This document shows, in pieces, positions 24,830-38,700 of a stretch of 64,000 bases of DNA; the first letter of the stretch is position 1; each line of letters starts with the position of its first letter. The notes beneath the pieces are model-generated. The model was not told the origin of the DNA. It ran no database searches and worked only from the letters and a program-made list of their open reading frames with translations. This DNA comes from Lucifuga dentata (lineage: Eukaryota > Chordata > Actinopteri > Ophidiiformes > Bythitidae). The position numbers and the translations under genes are program-made. The stretch is from assembly GCA_014773175.1 (NCBI GenBank), contig VXCM01000040.1, positions 203,425 through 267,424 of the forward strand. The letters are read 5' to 3'.

Positions 24830-27010
24830 AGGTTTTCGACCAGCAGGAAAATGGTTTGGAACCAAAGGAGTTCCTGTTAGGAATCAGAAAACAGCGGACA
24901 ATGCAGAGGTCAACGTGTGTGTAGTGAGCTCGTGTAGCTTCCACTGGTGATACAATAATTCCACTAGAAACTGGTGGAAATGGACAGAATTGTATGGAGA
25001 AAAAGCATAATTTATGTCTCTGTCTTCTCATCACGGATAAGCTGGGTTTTGAACCTAATCAGTGAGCTAAAAGAAGCTAAAACCTCTGTAGAGATGCAAA
25101 ACTCAGCTATACACATCAGTGTTAATATCATAATTATAATTTATTTCAAGTGTTAGTGAATCTAAATGTTTTAATTGTTAAAAAAAAAAAACTTGTGAAA
25201 AGTACAAGTATTCATAAATAGTCTGTCAAAGTCCAAGTGAAGTCAAAGTCATGCAGCTGGAGTCTACAAACAAGACTGAGATACAAGCTTTTTAACCAAT
25301 GACAGTGAAAATCAAATTTGCTAAATAACTAGTAAATACAGCCAGAAGATACACTTAGAAAGAAAATACTCAAGCAGAGTTCCAATGCAGTAATTAATTT
25401 TGGTTTGGTCTACAAGGTTTTAAACATTTGACAAATATACACTGAACAAAAGTTGCTGCCTCTGAACATGCAGATTTGTTTTGAAATTATTTCTCAGCAA
25501 AGCAAATCAATAGCAGATAGAATCAACGGTCAATAAAGTCTGAAATGCTGCATAAATGCGTAAAGTGGCTGTGCCTACATGGCCAGAAGAATGTCTCCTT
25601 TTATGCTGAGCTTTATGATGTAAAACAAAACTTCAGCATTGATATCTGGCATTAGTATTGGTAGCTGTCCTTGCCGATGCCAGCAAGTCAGCAGCATGAA
25701 TTACTTCCTGTCATCTGTAGCAGATGGATTGGATTTAAATAGGACGCATATATCAGGATGGTGTGACACCCAGGCGGAATCAGATACAGCGATAAATTAA
25801 CTCTTAATGTTCAGGGATGGGAGGAGTCTTTGGAGACTGTTGGAGGAGCGGAAATCGGGAAACAGCAGATTCATATTTATGACCAGCCGCGGGCTTTCAC
25901 ACAAGTATATCTGCATATTTGCATGAAACCAGAGAGGAGGCTCATAAATACCTGATGGCTTTGTGAATAACAGTGTTCGTAACAATTGTTCAGTTGAAAA
26001 AGCAGGTAAAGGATCATAGAATGACGCGTCACAACAGATTTAATTTTGGATGAAATGCTCAGAACCTCCCAGAAGTTGGATGTTGTAAAAACAGCCTCAT
26101 AAATCCCAAAATCCAGAAAAACACACATCTGCTTGATGCATTACTGACAATTTTCCAGTTTTTTTTTAGCTTAAGTAAACAAATAATATTTATATTTTAA
26201 ACATCTGACAACTACATCTGGAAAATATTGACAACATAAATCACACATGAAATGCAGCTTATTGAAATGAAGTGGAACCGAATCATTTTTAATTCAGTTA
26301 TTTGCTGCAGTATATGTTTATTTACGTGGAAGAATTTTGTAAAGCAATTTTATGATTTATTTTAGTGTATCCTATTTTTCTATTTATTCTATTTATTTTT
26401 TTATATGTTGTTTTTGGATGCCCTAATTATTGAGTTCAGGTGTTGCAGCTGCTCATTGCTAATAGGTGCATCAAATCAGGCATGCAACCATGCAATCTCC
26501 AGTTAAACGTGGCGCTGTCATAGGATGTCACCTTCACCACAAGCCACTTCCGTGTTTCTCAAACTGTGCTGCGTGTGTCCTTGAATCGCTCCCTGGTGGA
26601 AATCAGATCGACCGATGGCGTAGCTTCAGGTTTTCTTTCCTCTGCCACTTTCTCTCTTTCTCTGCACTGAAAGGTTTGATCTGCACGCAATTTGTAGCAA
26701 AATCTGACAACGTAAAGCCCGAACAGATGAAAAATCCTTCGCCATCTTTATGGAAAATCCAATTAAACCCTGAGCGTCCAGGAGATAAACAGCTGCCATT
26801 ATTTACATTTGACTCCAGGTGCTGTGTGTGTTGTTTATGTGCGTGCATGAATGTGTCAGTGTGGCAGAGAGATGAAGAGGAGGAAGAAGAAGTGGATTTT
26901 ATTCCCTTCATCAAACGCCGCGTAGGATCAGCAGACACACGATCGATCCGAGAATGCCTGTTACTTGCAAAAGTGGGAGAAAATACATTACCCACAAGGC
27001 TTGTAGGCAA

Positions 27011-27046
27011 AAAAAAAAAAAAAAAAANAAAAAAAAAAAAAAAAAA
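27011..27046. repeat. Poly-A tract with N
   Basis: An A homopolymer with an unresolved join at 27,028. The lysine-rich peptide predicted across it is an artefact. Confidence 0.85.
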
Positions 27047-28028
27047 GACGGCAAAAAGACAAGATCAACTATCGTTTCCAATTTACTTAATACAGGAGAA
27101 CACTTCCTCCTGCGCTGTGAGATAACCGAAAATGGAATTAAGCGGTGGCGGTCTCATGCCGGTGCAGGACGGTGCAGGATGTGACAGTGATGGGAGATAA
27201 CGGCGAGACATGGTGAAAGCTGGCAAGAGAAGCTCAGGGCTTCTTTATGGTCAGGTAAGACAAATACACACACCAGAACACCTTTACATCCTAAGGCTCA
27301 TGGGAGTTTTGACATAAAGACTGTTTTCTTCTTCTACTACTACTACACTACAGAGGCAAATATGGTACTTTTTACTCTGTAGATAATCATTGCTTTGCTG
27401 CAAATATTTGTAAAGAGTATTTTGGTGTTATCGTACTTTTACTCACAGTAAGAAAAGGATTTGAGTTCACACAAACATCAGACAGAATCTCACACACCGT
27501 CAGCTCTAACTCTTCCCCTGCTGAACAGTGCTGTACACACACTCGGCAGGAGATAGTACACACTCCCCACTCATGACAAATCACCTTTCCCCACTCGCCT
27601 CTCCCACCTCAGGGGCTTGTAACAACAGTGTGTCAGCTCAGAAGAGGAGAGAGGAAGATTACTGAACCCTGTGACCCCTTTTACTTTCATGTCATCGGGA
27701 TGTTTCCTCGGGAACTGTATCCCCACCCTTTTTGCACTTCCTGGATGGATCCCACTGTCATCTCGGATGATAAATGTTAATTGTGCTTCTTAAATTCCGC
27801 CAGCGTTTTGCTAACAGGTGGATTCTGCACTGCTAATGCAGATTAGGCAGACATTTTGGCTTGTCATAGGAGGACAAGCTCGAACAAAATGTGGGATAGA
27901 TGTAGAATTAGTAGACTAGGATTCCACCGTTCGCTTTGCTTAATTGGAATATGAGGGAGAGGCCGCGGAGATGGCACGCGCCTGAATAAATGGATTTTCA
28001 ATCACATAATCTGGGTTTCTTACTAGGA

Positions 28029-28364
28029 TTAAAGGACCATACCACCCATTTTGCATGTTTGAGCCTAATATATTAAATTTTCATACATGTAGTTATAGAC
28101 AATCATTTCCCAAAGCATACTACTGGAACTTTGAGTTAAAAAAAAAAAAATTCTACCTTCCAGACCGCCATTGGTTTCAGTTCATTGTGATTTTTAATGT
28201 GGGTGGGTGAATATTTGATTTTGAAAGATTAAGAGATTTTGCAAAATATCAGGAAAGCTGAAATATGGTTTTATCCTTTGGGAAGTGGTTGTCAGCAACG
28301 TAACATGTATGAAAATTGAATATATTAGGTTCAAACATACAAAATGGGTGGTATGGTCCTTTCA
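28029..28364. mobile_element. TTAA MITE, copy C (internally deleted)
   Basis: Begins TTAAAGGACCATACC and ends GTATGGTCCTTTC, so the right-hand TTAA has decayed. Both terminal inverted repeats are clear, but about 280 bp of the interior present in copies A and B is missing. Confidence 0.8.
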
Positions 28365-28401
28365 GCCAATTTTGTTTTATGCTAATTTAAATGTAATTAT
28401 G

Positions 28402-28435
28402 GTCCAATTAAGGCAATGAATTGCCTTAATTGGAC
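28402..28435. other. Perfect 15-bp inverted repeat
   Basis: GTCCAATTAAGGCAA at 28,402-28,416 is exactly complementary to 28,421-28,435, with the 4-base spacer TGAA. It sits about 40 bp outside MITE copy C and is not part of that element's terminal repeat. Confidence 0.75.
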
Positions 28436-28464
28436 TACAATCAAAGTTTCAGCGCATGTAAACG

Positions 28465-28493
28465 TATCATCATCATCATCATCATCATCATCA
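28465..28493. repeat. (ATC)n microsatellite
   Basis: About nine ATC units. Confidence 0.85.
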
Positions 28494-29714
28494 GTCATGT
28501 GGGCCGTGATCATCAGCACAGCTCACAGGTTGTTCAGTCGCGTATCCCTCCAAGGTCATTCATGGCCTCATGCAGAGAAGCTACTTGCTAATCCCCCTAA
28601 TGGCTTCGTTCGCTTATGGAGAGATTTGCTTTCCAACTGCAGCCTGTTTAAGCAGCAACACATTAATAGGGATTTGAGCCAAAAATGACAAATATCCGTT
28701 GGGTGGGCATTGCAATAAACCAAACGAGCTTCCAGAAAGCTGCAGCTACATCGGTAATGCTAAATGATAATGATAAATATGGTGGCCCACACGCCATTTT
28801 TATTTATCCCTTCCGTGTTGCTGGGGTCAAGCAGAGCAGAGGTCTAATGAATGCAAATGTTAAACCCGGCCTCTCCGGTTTAAAGATGACCCCCGTGACT
28901 CCCTGTCACCCTGCTCTCCTGATAAAACAAAAATGCTGGGCGTTGATGTGAACTCCCCCTTTTTTTTTGTTTCTTTTTTTTTTTTTACGAGAAACCTCCA
29001 AGGTCAACGATCGCACCAGATACAGAAAACTGGAACATTTTCACTCAGCAGCACAAGGAAGTTTGATTTTTACTGCAATTTCACATGCAAATTTTATTCA
29101 TAAATGCCAAACGGCACATTAGTGAGGTTCAATTCCTTGCTCTAAAATAAAAGATACACCAGGAGACCCATTACACAAAATAAGCAGCTTGATTTGAGGG
29201 AAAACAAAGCAGAAACTCACTTCCATGTTATTTAGAAATATTGAATTTGGAATGAAAAAGGTCTGGGTTTAATGTCAGCTGAGCCGCTTTTATAACCAGA
29301 TAAAAAGGCTTCACGATCTCGCCTGCACAAACTTAAATTGGCAGTTAAATGCCTCAGTAATAGATATTCTTACCCAGGGCCAGTGCTCCAAACTACTATA
29401 TACACAGGCTGAGATTCATAATTTATCTCTCGCTTTTGTACTTCTGTTTTGTTTGTTTTGTTTTGTTTTTTTGAATCGGGAAATGGAGTTTTGTTTTGAT
29501 GCATTCGTGAGCCTCTTCCTCTTCATCTCCTCCCTGTGGTCTCGGTCGCTGTTCTTGCTGCTTATGAATGATTATGATAATGACGGTGTTAATGGTAATG
29601 AGAGTCATCAGCAATCATGAAATCAGGATCTTATTACGGCGTCGCTGCTTTAAACGTTTCCCTCCGGTCAGTGACGGGATTTTTATGAGTGTCAGTGTGA
29701 AAGACAGACAGCTG

Positions 29715-29980
29715 GACACATCTGTCTCCATCCTCTCTCTGTCCGTCTACCTATCTCTTGCTCTGTCAATCTCTCTCTCCCTTTACCTTTCTCTGTCTCT
29801 GTTTATCTCATTTTATCTCTCTCAATCTTGGTTTCTCTCTCTCTCTTATCCCTCCATGTCTCTTTTTATCATTCAGCTTTTTATCTCTCTTTATATGTCT
29901 CTATCTCTTAATTTCTCTGTCTCTTTTTATCTGTCTCCCTCTTTCTTTGTCTCTCTCTCTCACTTTATCTCTATTTAAAA
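29715..29980. repeat. Degenerate (TCTC/TTTATC) pyrimidine tract
   Basis: About 265 bp of imperfect TCTC and TCTCTTTTTATC-like units, almost all pyrimidine on the plus strand. Leucine/serine-rich frames across it are repeat artefacts. Confidence 0.8.
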
Positions 29981-30855
29981 ATTACATAGTATTTTGCTAG
30001 TTTTTTTTCAGTGTATAATTAGAATCTAGAGATAAGATAAAGCTTCAGATTGAAGATTATTGGATTGATAATATGTGGAAAGTCAACATAAGCACATCAA
30101 AACCTGGTAACTAGGATCAAACTGACGCCGAATAGACTATTTATGCATCTTTTCTCTTCTCAGCCGGACCAACTATGGACCTAAAAAAACACAAGACTCT
30201 TTCTATCTTATTTACTGCTCCTGTGAGCCAACCAATTTGCCGGCCATCCGCTCAGTGAGCTGTAATGGCTTCTTGATTGTCAGTGCTTTAAAACCTTTAG
30301 AGACTCACTGTCCGGCTCGCAGCAGGTGAAGTCGGACCAAAGAGAGACAAACCTTAAGAGAAAGCAAAGCATGAGTGGTGCAAACAGAAAAATCCCAAAA
30401 CCTAAATGACTTGTTTTCCCTTCCTTTCCTGTGTGAATTCATGCAGAAATATCACAAGGTAATGGAAAATCCGGCAAGATGGCGGAAAACAAACGCCTCA
30501 TTCAGTCCCCGGCTTGTGCTTTCATCAATCAGTATTGCATCTGCATTACAAGGCACAATGTCAAACCTTGTCCTCTCCCTGAATGAATCAGCAGAAGAAG
30601 CTGGGAGATGAGATTGCATGTGAGGAATGCTAATTTAGCAGGAGTCTGGGTCTGGAGATGTTGTGATTAAAGACTCAATTTCCCAGAGGTCGGTGTGGTG
30701 TGATCACATATTACCACTAACTGATGGAGTGTCTCTGACATCTGCACTCTGACTGCGTGGCTGTCGCAAACAGTGGCATCAACATGGAATCCAGAATCAG
30801 GGCGGTGTTTGGGATTAAATATTCCTGTCAGTCGTTTCACTCATTCACAGAGTTC

Positions 30856-31312
30856 TTAAAGGAGCGTGCTGGTGGTTTTGCATGTTTGAGCCCAATATGT
30901 ACAACCCTCAGACATGTTGCATTATCGATAACCATTTTCCAAAACATGCTACTGGAGCGGTAAATATTAGAATTGTTTTTCCTGCCTTCCAGACTTCCAT
31001 TGGTTTCAGTTATTCCAGTACGCTATCAAAATCAACTTGTAGAGACTTGAAATGCTTGAAATAAGTAATCCATCACAACGAATGCGATGTTACTGAGAAA
31101 TTAAAATGACCCTTCTACATTCAGACGTACGTGTTAGCAGTTGAAACATTGAATTTTCAGGTGGGTGTATCACCTGAACATTTTTTGAAAGATTATGGGA
31201 TTTGGCAAAATAACAGGAAAATTAAAATAAAGTTTTATGTTTTGGAAAATTGTCTATTCAGGTTCTATTTATTGGGCCTTAAACACGCAAAATCACCGGT
31301 TTGGTCCTTTAA
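30856..31312. mobile_element. TTAA MITE, copy D
   Basis: Begins TTAAAGGAGCGTGC and ends TTTGGTCCTTTAA, with TTAA on both sides. It carries the TTTTGCATGTTTGAGCC terminal motif and the internal CTTCCAGAC...ATTGGTTTCAGTT segment. It is more diverged than copies A and B. Confidence 0.8.
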
Positions 31313-32732
31313 ACAAGTGCTTTTCTCATTGCATTATTCCCAGTGGAGAGTCTCTGAGCCACTGACAAAAAAAACAAAACAAAAAAAAATCTGTTTTATT
31401 ACAACTATATCATCCTGCATCACACACACAGAAATTCCCAGTTTACAGTGAAGGCACCACACCAGTGTTTTACAGGTTTTAGCCCATTAACTGCATTCCT
31501 GCTGACTATTTTCTAAAGCACAGCCTAGCGTAGCATGTTAGATTGATTTCCAACCTTCCAGGCAGCCACCTTTGCATTTCAGTCCTGTATAAAAATCCAT
31601 CACAGTGACTATTTTCTCACTTTTATTGTGTCCTAGTCGTGTGGTCATGCAACTGCAAGCAAAGGCCATTTCCTATCCTTTGGTGCGTTCAAAGACACTA
31701 CAGTAACCAAAATTTTAGTGTCGTGTCCGCATTTGCCTTTGCCTTGTCTTGTGTTTTTTTGTTTTTCCAATAAATAGGGTTTATAATTTAAGGAAACAAA
31801 AAAGGAAGGTTTTTTTTTTAATGTTTATTATGAAAAAAAAATTGGAAATCATATTCTAAAAATGTAGGGTATTCTTTTTACTTACTTTATTTGCATTTTT
31901 CTCTCCATTTGTCCTTTACTTTCTATGGCTGAAGCATGTCCTGAGCTGGATGACCCTGCTTACCGTAAACGGTGATTAACAAGATCTTCTTGGAGCAGGA
32001 AATGCAGGTAAAACATCCAGGTATTACATCCAGGTATTATTCAGCAAAAAATATAAAACTGTCAACAATGAGCCTTACTAACAACGTAGCAGAGGCCCTG
32101 AATGCACCATCATACTTTATAATATACTGGTAGTATGCTATGCTTTGGAAAAAGGTCAACAAGAATGTATTATACACATAGTTAATGAGATAAAATATGC
32201 AAAATCACTAATATGGTTGTAAGTAAATAACAAACTTAAAAATAAACAACATAGAACAATATATAAGGAGATCAAATTAGTTGGCATGACTGCATTAAAA
32301 ACTGCCATACAGGTTGAATATGAGCATTACTCATATTATTTGATTTATGTTTCATTATAAGTTTTTTCTTCAATAAAAGCTTCATTACAAAACACTCAGA
32401 ATACACCAATTTTGTTGAGCCAAACACCCAAATCGCAATATTCCGCTGCAAAATTGACAAAATAATTCAGAAAATTACCTTAAAATACCCTAAGATAAGA
32501 AAAGTGACCTACAAAACTCCCCTCTACAAAACAGAATCCCACCCAAAAGTAAATGCTGTCATAATGGACAGTTGTGACGAGCCAAAATGGCATCTTGCTC
32601 GGTTAGAAATGGACACTGTCATCATGAGAGACAGAATTGGGACTGCAGCACATGAACAGGAAGTCCTCCTCGCTTCTGTTTCTCAAGGCTGCTCACTCCC
32701 TCTGCTAATTGGCTGCTCGTTCCCCCAAGCAG

Positions 32733-35700
32733 TTAGCTGATTGGTGCACCCGTGGTAACCAGCTTGTAGTAGGCCTCCTTTAGGGCCATGAGCTGATCGT
32801 GTGTTCCTTTCTCGATGATAAAGCCTCTGGACATGACGGCAATAATGTCTGAGTTCTGAATGGTGGACAGGCGATGGGCGATGACGATGCAGGTTCGTCC
32901 TTCTCTGGCTTTGTCTAGAGCATCTTGCACGGTCTGAAACACACACACGAAACGGTGCACATGGACTTCACACACAGGCTATCATCGTTTCTCAGGTGCA
33001 CGGCATACAATTATAGCAACTGCACAATCCCGCCTTGATTACTGTCATTAGAATGTTCCAGTGGAACGGCGTGCTGCAGAGACCTCTTTGCTCCAAAGCC
33101 TTTCTCAGCCATTTTAGGTGCAAAAGCTACTGCGTATAGGCTACAGACTGCATTCATTCTGAAGAGGCTTTGCTAAAGGTTGATTTGAGCTGTGAGCTGT
33201 TAGTGATAATAACAGAGTTGATGACAGATAATGAAGGTAATGATAATAATAATTAACTGCTTGCTCTTCTTGTTATTTGTGCCCGGAGAATACAAAGTGG
33301 CGGTCCTGTTTCCCAGATGGAGGTTTACTTTCTGTACCTTCTCGCTCTCGGTATCCAGGGCAGAGGTGGCCTCGTCCAGAAGCAGGATCTTGGGGTCACG
33401 TATGATCGCCCTGGCGATTGCGATCCTCTGCTTCTGGCCGCGAGACAGCTGAGAGCCTTGGATGCCGACGTTGGTGTCGTATTTCTGACGCAACAAAGGG
33501 CAAAGAACAAAATTAATATTTCACGAGATCCATGTTAAGTGCACACAAATGTAGGGACATCTCCCTGATACTGAGTTTTAAATCCTTATCTAGCAGGCTT
33601 ATTTTCTTTATCTCTTTCACCTCCCTTGTGATCAGTGGAAGGTAATGCAGGATCAATAACCTGGATTCACCCTATCAGCATCCTAATGTCTTTACATACC
33701 TCAGGAAGTGACATGACAAAGTCATGAAGCTGAGCTTTCTTGGCAGCAGAGATGACTTCATTCATGCTAATTTCTCGGGAGTTGTCGCCGTATTTAATGT
33801 TCTCTGCGATGCTGCAGTCAAACAAGATGGGCTCCTGGGATACGATGCCGATCTTAGAACGCAGGAAGCGGACGTTGATCTGAGCCGAGTCATGGCCATC
33901 AATCAGCTGCAGGAAGCAATTGATTTTATCATTAGTACAGAGCAGAATAATCATCAAAGATTGGAAATACAATCTGCTTAATGACTTATCAGGCTGCAGT
34001 CTATGCTGTAATTTATTTTCAGTGCAGACTGAAATTATGCAGAGGTAATTCTGTCCTTTTTGGTCGTCTGACAGAGTCAAGACGATGCATTTAAGACCAT
34101 TTGGATCTTGGCAGAGATCTGTCATTGGCGCAGAAATCCAGCCGGGGTGAGTGCCCTTTCATTCTCAAATAATGAACGTCAGCATAATCGTAAAACTGAA
34201 GAGCTGTGAGAGACTCAGTCACCGAGTTCACCAAATGAGCAGAGATGAGACTTTGACTTTGGCAGATTACATGTTCCACAATGACACTTAAAGCAGCACA
34301 GAACCAAAGTCAAAAGCAGGCTGTAGATATTTCCTGTTCATTCCAAAGTGAGCTATGTTAAGTGTGTGAAACCCGTGTCCTCCGCTCACCACTTTGCCAT
34401 GGTCAGGGTCGTAAAACCTCTCCAGCAGCTGGACACTGGTGCTCTTCCCGCAGCCGCTGCTGCCCACGAAGGCCAGTGTCTGGCCGGGCTTCACCAACAT
34501 GTTCAGCCCATTCAGGACCTGGATGTCTGGCCTGGTGGGGTAAGTGAACTTGCAATCGATGAACTCAATGTTCCCTTGGAAGTTATCCTGAAAACAAGAA
34601 GGGAGAGATGCAACAAATAAACAAAGCACAAAGGTTAGAACAGGCCTCTTTAGGTGGGGGGGGGTNGAGATGCAACAAATAAACAAAGCACAAAGGTTAG
34701 AACAGGCCTCTTTAGGTGGGGGGGGGTCTTTGGGTGCTATGTCCTGTCCTTTAAAGGCAGGTCAGCGTTTCATTGCCAGAAGTGGTTATGATCCACAACT
34801 ATCGTAAATTTAACGAGCAAAGCAATAAAGGAAAGGATTGGAATTTCCATCTGGATTCCCTTTTTGACTTTATAGTGAAAAGGGAAATTTTATGTATTCA
34901 GCATCTTGTGCAAGACATAATATACCCATTTGTCTCCCTTGTTGCTGTAGACGTTGATCGTAGGCACGCGGTCTAGCAGCTGGAAGAACCGTGCTGCTGA
35001 AATCTTGGCTTTAGCGTAGTCTGGTGTGTAGGACGAGGCTCTGCCGAGGGCCAGGCCGCTGGTAATGATGGCGGAGATCACCCTGCCAAAGATGCCAACA
35101 CACCATAACTCACCTTCATCAATCCCGCCAACATTTTTTTTTTCAGACGAACTTTCCTCACCTGAAGACCAAGCTGAAATGGAGCCCCTCTTGCTTCACC
35201 AAGTATCCTCCAAACCTGTAGGAGGCGGAGTTGGTGAAGAAAATGATGCACTGGGAAAAGCCAAAACAGACTCCGTACACATTGGCCTTCTTCACAGCTG
35301 CCTGGTACGGCGTGTCCAGCTGGGCCTCAAACATTTCCACAAAATCCTTCTCCCTCCCCAGCCCGGCTATAGTACGGATGTTGTTGAGGGCCTCGCCAGA
35401 AATCTGCACCGCAAATAATGGATTCAGTCTGAGAGTTTGATTATAGTGACAGAATAACAGAGGAAATGTGAGCTGCATGTAGTCTTAACGTGTGTTTTCA
35501 AAGTGTAAAGGAGAATCGGGTATAGATAAAATATTTTCTGTGTTCTTATCTATATCCTATTTTCTGCTGCTGTAATAAGCCAATTTTCCCCGTAGGGATC
35601 ATTAAACTTTCATCTAATCTACTTTATTTGGAGGACCAGATGGGTGGAGTTTTACTGCATCTGGATAATTAAGATAAAGAAAGAAAGTTCACAGTAAATT

Positions 35701-38700
35701 GACTTTTGAATATTTTACTTTGATTGTGAACTTTCTGGCAAATTGCACATATCCATCGCCTAGCAGGAGATAATCTTACAACACCCCACGCTATAAAGCC
35801 ATACAGTATGCAGTTTGACGGAGGATTTCAGCACCGTGATTGTATTTTAAGCATGGGTGGCCTTGAACATGACAGTATTAGCATCACATAACTCACAGAA
35901 TTACAGGAGCAGCTAATAAAAAATGCTGCAGGGCCCAGATCTGACTTCAGCATGAGGCTTTCCTTCAGTGCCTGTAGCTGAGAAAAACCTGAAACATGGA
36001 GCCGAAAATAGATGCTATTGATAAATTGTCTCTGATGTAGCAGATGAGTCAGTTAATCTCTCCCTGCACCTGAAAATCTGGCAGTTTTGAGAAAGCCTTG
36101 ACTCTTCGCTCAGTATCTGAATATTCCAGCTTGTGTTTTTTTCCCAAAAGTAGCCGACACACAGCGTCCGTACCTGTCCAGCGGCCTCCATGGCCAGCTT
36201 GTCCTGCTTTGCGAAGCCTGTTAGCATCTTAGCCTGGAAGCCTCCTGACAGAGCGATGAACGGCAGGAAACACAGGATGAGCAGCGTGAGCTTCCAGCTG
36301 AAGCAGAAGGACATAATGATGGCCACGCCAATGTTGGTCAGGGAGTTGACAATCATGCCCATCTGCGAGCCAGTGGCCTTAATAGGAGATAAATGGAAGA
36401 ACCCTATGATTTTAAAGGTTGAATAACTTATGAAATGTGCATTTCTTTTTTTTTGAAAAGCCTTAACTCACCCCTTGAACTTGTGAGGCATCGGTTGCCA
36501 GACGTGTAGTCAGCGCTCCGGGACTGTTCCTGTGATCATCAAACCAGCCAATCTCTTGGCCCATCATGGCGTGGAAGCCCAGCCGCCGTAACCTGCGGGT
36601 CAGCAGCTCTCCAGACTTGGAGAAAGCGTATCCCTGCAGACGCACACAGAAAAGTGTTTCATCACTCCAGTCTTGGACGAGGAGGTCAAAGCTCACAGAT
36701 TAATTAAAACAGTGCATCTGCAGCTCATTTTTCAACTTTTTTTCATAAAACATTGGCATTAATTTGCGCAGATTTGGTTCAGTCTTGGTAAAACAGACCC
36801 GCTACACTACCTGTAGCATCTGGGTGAAAAATGAGACCACGCCAACCATGACAAAGAACAGGCAGATGCCATCAGTCTCCTTCTTCTGGATCACAGGATC
36901 CATTATTGAGAATGTCTACATACAGACACAAACACATATGTAAAGGATGTTATATGTACATACAATGATCAATGAAGACATTAGGCCATTGGAATCCTCT
37001 TGATTCATGCATTTTAGAAAATCTGAAGGTCCTCAACCTTACCGCCAAGATCTGACTGAACAGGAGAGAGTAAACAGGATTAACGCCTCCGTTTATCGCC
37101 GCCCCAATAGATCCAAAAATCATATATGGCCACTCTGGTAAATTGTACTTGAGGATCCTGGCAACTGGAGCAGGCTCCACCAGTTCCTCCTCCTCTGAGA
37201 CGGCATTCTGAGTATTCACACAACCCATACAGAAACACACACAAGTGGGTGGACATGCAGACACATAGAAGTAGAAGCTATGAACAGTGTGTGCTGTCAT
37301 TGATCCATGTAGAGAAAATAAATACACTCACGTTACCAGGAAACATCAAACACGTGATTTAAACTCCAGCAGTAACTATTAGGTTGTTGACCCGGCTAAT
37401 CTAGGCTCACATGAAGTTGTGTACACACACCTTGTCTTTGTCATCTTGTGTTACAGCATAGGCTCTGGGGCCGAGCTCTCCAGCGATGGAGACAGAAGTC
37501 TCTGGGATGAGGCTGGACAGCTGAGATCTGGAACGCTGATGGATCGAAGCTCTGCAGAAATACCAAACTCGGTAACTTCACCCCATTTGTTTCCAGGGAA
37601 ACATGAATATTATTATATTTCCTGGATGCTAAATGCTTGTAATGGTGGTGATAGAGGAATTCAAGCTTTCTCTACTGCTGCACTGTATATAAGTGACTCA
37701 GGATTGTGTCAAAGTAAATGCAACACGGTAATTAAGCAAATTAAGGCAATGTCTGCCCTGACACAGCTCAATCTGAGCCACAAAATGATGGCTGTAATAA
37801 TGTAATTTTCAGTGCACAGTCAGGAGCATGTAAATGGATATACTAAACAAGTAAATAAATGACTGTTGACTATTATAAAGGCCAGCAGGTGACAGGAAAT
37901 GTGTTTGTGTAATACCTCAGACTGGCGCAGTAGCTGCCTGCTCTGGAGAGGCTTAGATTCTGCGACTCTTCCTCGCTGCTGGCCACTAATAAAAGAGGAT
38001 AATGTTTAAGATCGCGTATGAGCTCAAGGTATAAGAGCCTGGACAACATCTCCTAACGTGGTCCTACTTTGCCGAGCCTTCTCATTCAGAGCCTTGTCTC
38101 CTTGGCTCTGAAGGGTGACCAGGGTAAAGTACACTCCCTTCCTTTCCAGCAGCTCGTTGTGTTTGCCTCTCTCCACAGCCCGGCCATGCTCGNTACACTC
38201 CCTTCCTTTCCAGCAGCTCGTTGTGTTTGCCTCTCTCCACAGCCCGGCCATGCTCGAAGCCCACGATCACGTCAGCGTTCTTTATAGTGGACAGCCGGTG
38301 AGCGATAGAAATGGTCGTGCGACCCATGCGTACCTATGAGAGCATCAAAAATAGTTGTTTCAACACAAGAAGACCGTCTATACGCAGATTTTGAAACCCT
38401 GGAGCAGTCAGACTTACTTTATCCAAGGCTTCCTGAACGACAGCCTCGCTCTCGTTGTCTAGAGCAGATGTTGCCATATCCAGCAGCAGGATTCGGGGGT
38501 TCCTGACCAGGGCCCGGGCGATGGCAATACGCTGCTTCTGACCTCCGCTCATCTGACCACCACCCTCCCCAACCAAGGTTTCAAATTTCTGTGAAATGCC
38601 ATAACACAGAGAGGGTTAGTGGACCAATCAAATCATCGCTAGCATATAAAAAAATGGCTTTTAGTTTTAAATCCCCGCTATCATCAGCCAGATCACCTGT

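Larger units (their letters stand above)
23203..28028. other. Non-coding region downstream of b3galt1
   Basis: No gene recognised. The longest open frame (26,466-27,125) runs through a poly-A tract with an N at 27,028 and has no domain. A strong short hairpin lies at 24,777-24,829. The rest is AT-rich intergenic DNA. Confidence 0.6.
28494..32732. other. Non-coding region between MITE C and abcb11
   Basis: No gene recognised. It holds a pyrimidine-rich tract at 29.7-29.98 kb and MITE copy D. The sequence around 31.48-31.62 kb may be an older MITE relative, because it shares the ACCTTCCAGGC and TTTCAGT spacing, but this is uncertain. No clear poly-A signal for abcb11 was found just below 32,733. 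Confidence 0.55.

Noticed and set aside
26466..27125. 219-residue open frame on the plus strand
   Set aside because: It passes through a poly-A tract with an N (giving a lysine run), has no domain, and its codon use does not resemble a gene.
38130..38256. Tandem exon duplication in abcb11
   Set aside because: The copies are exact, including third codon positions, abut an N, and break the reading frame, so an assembly error explains them better.
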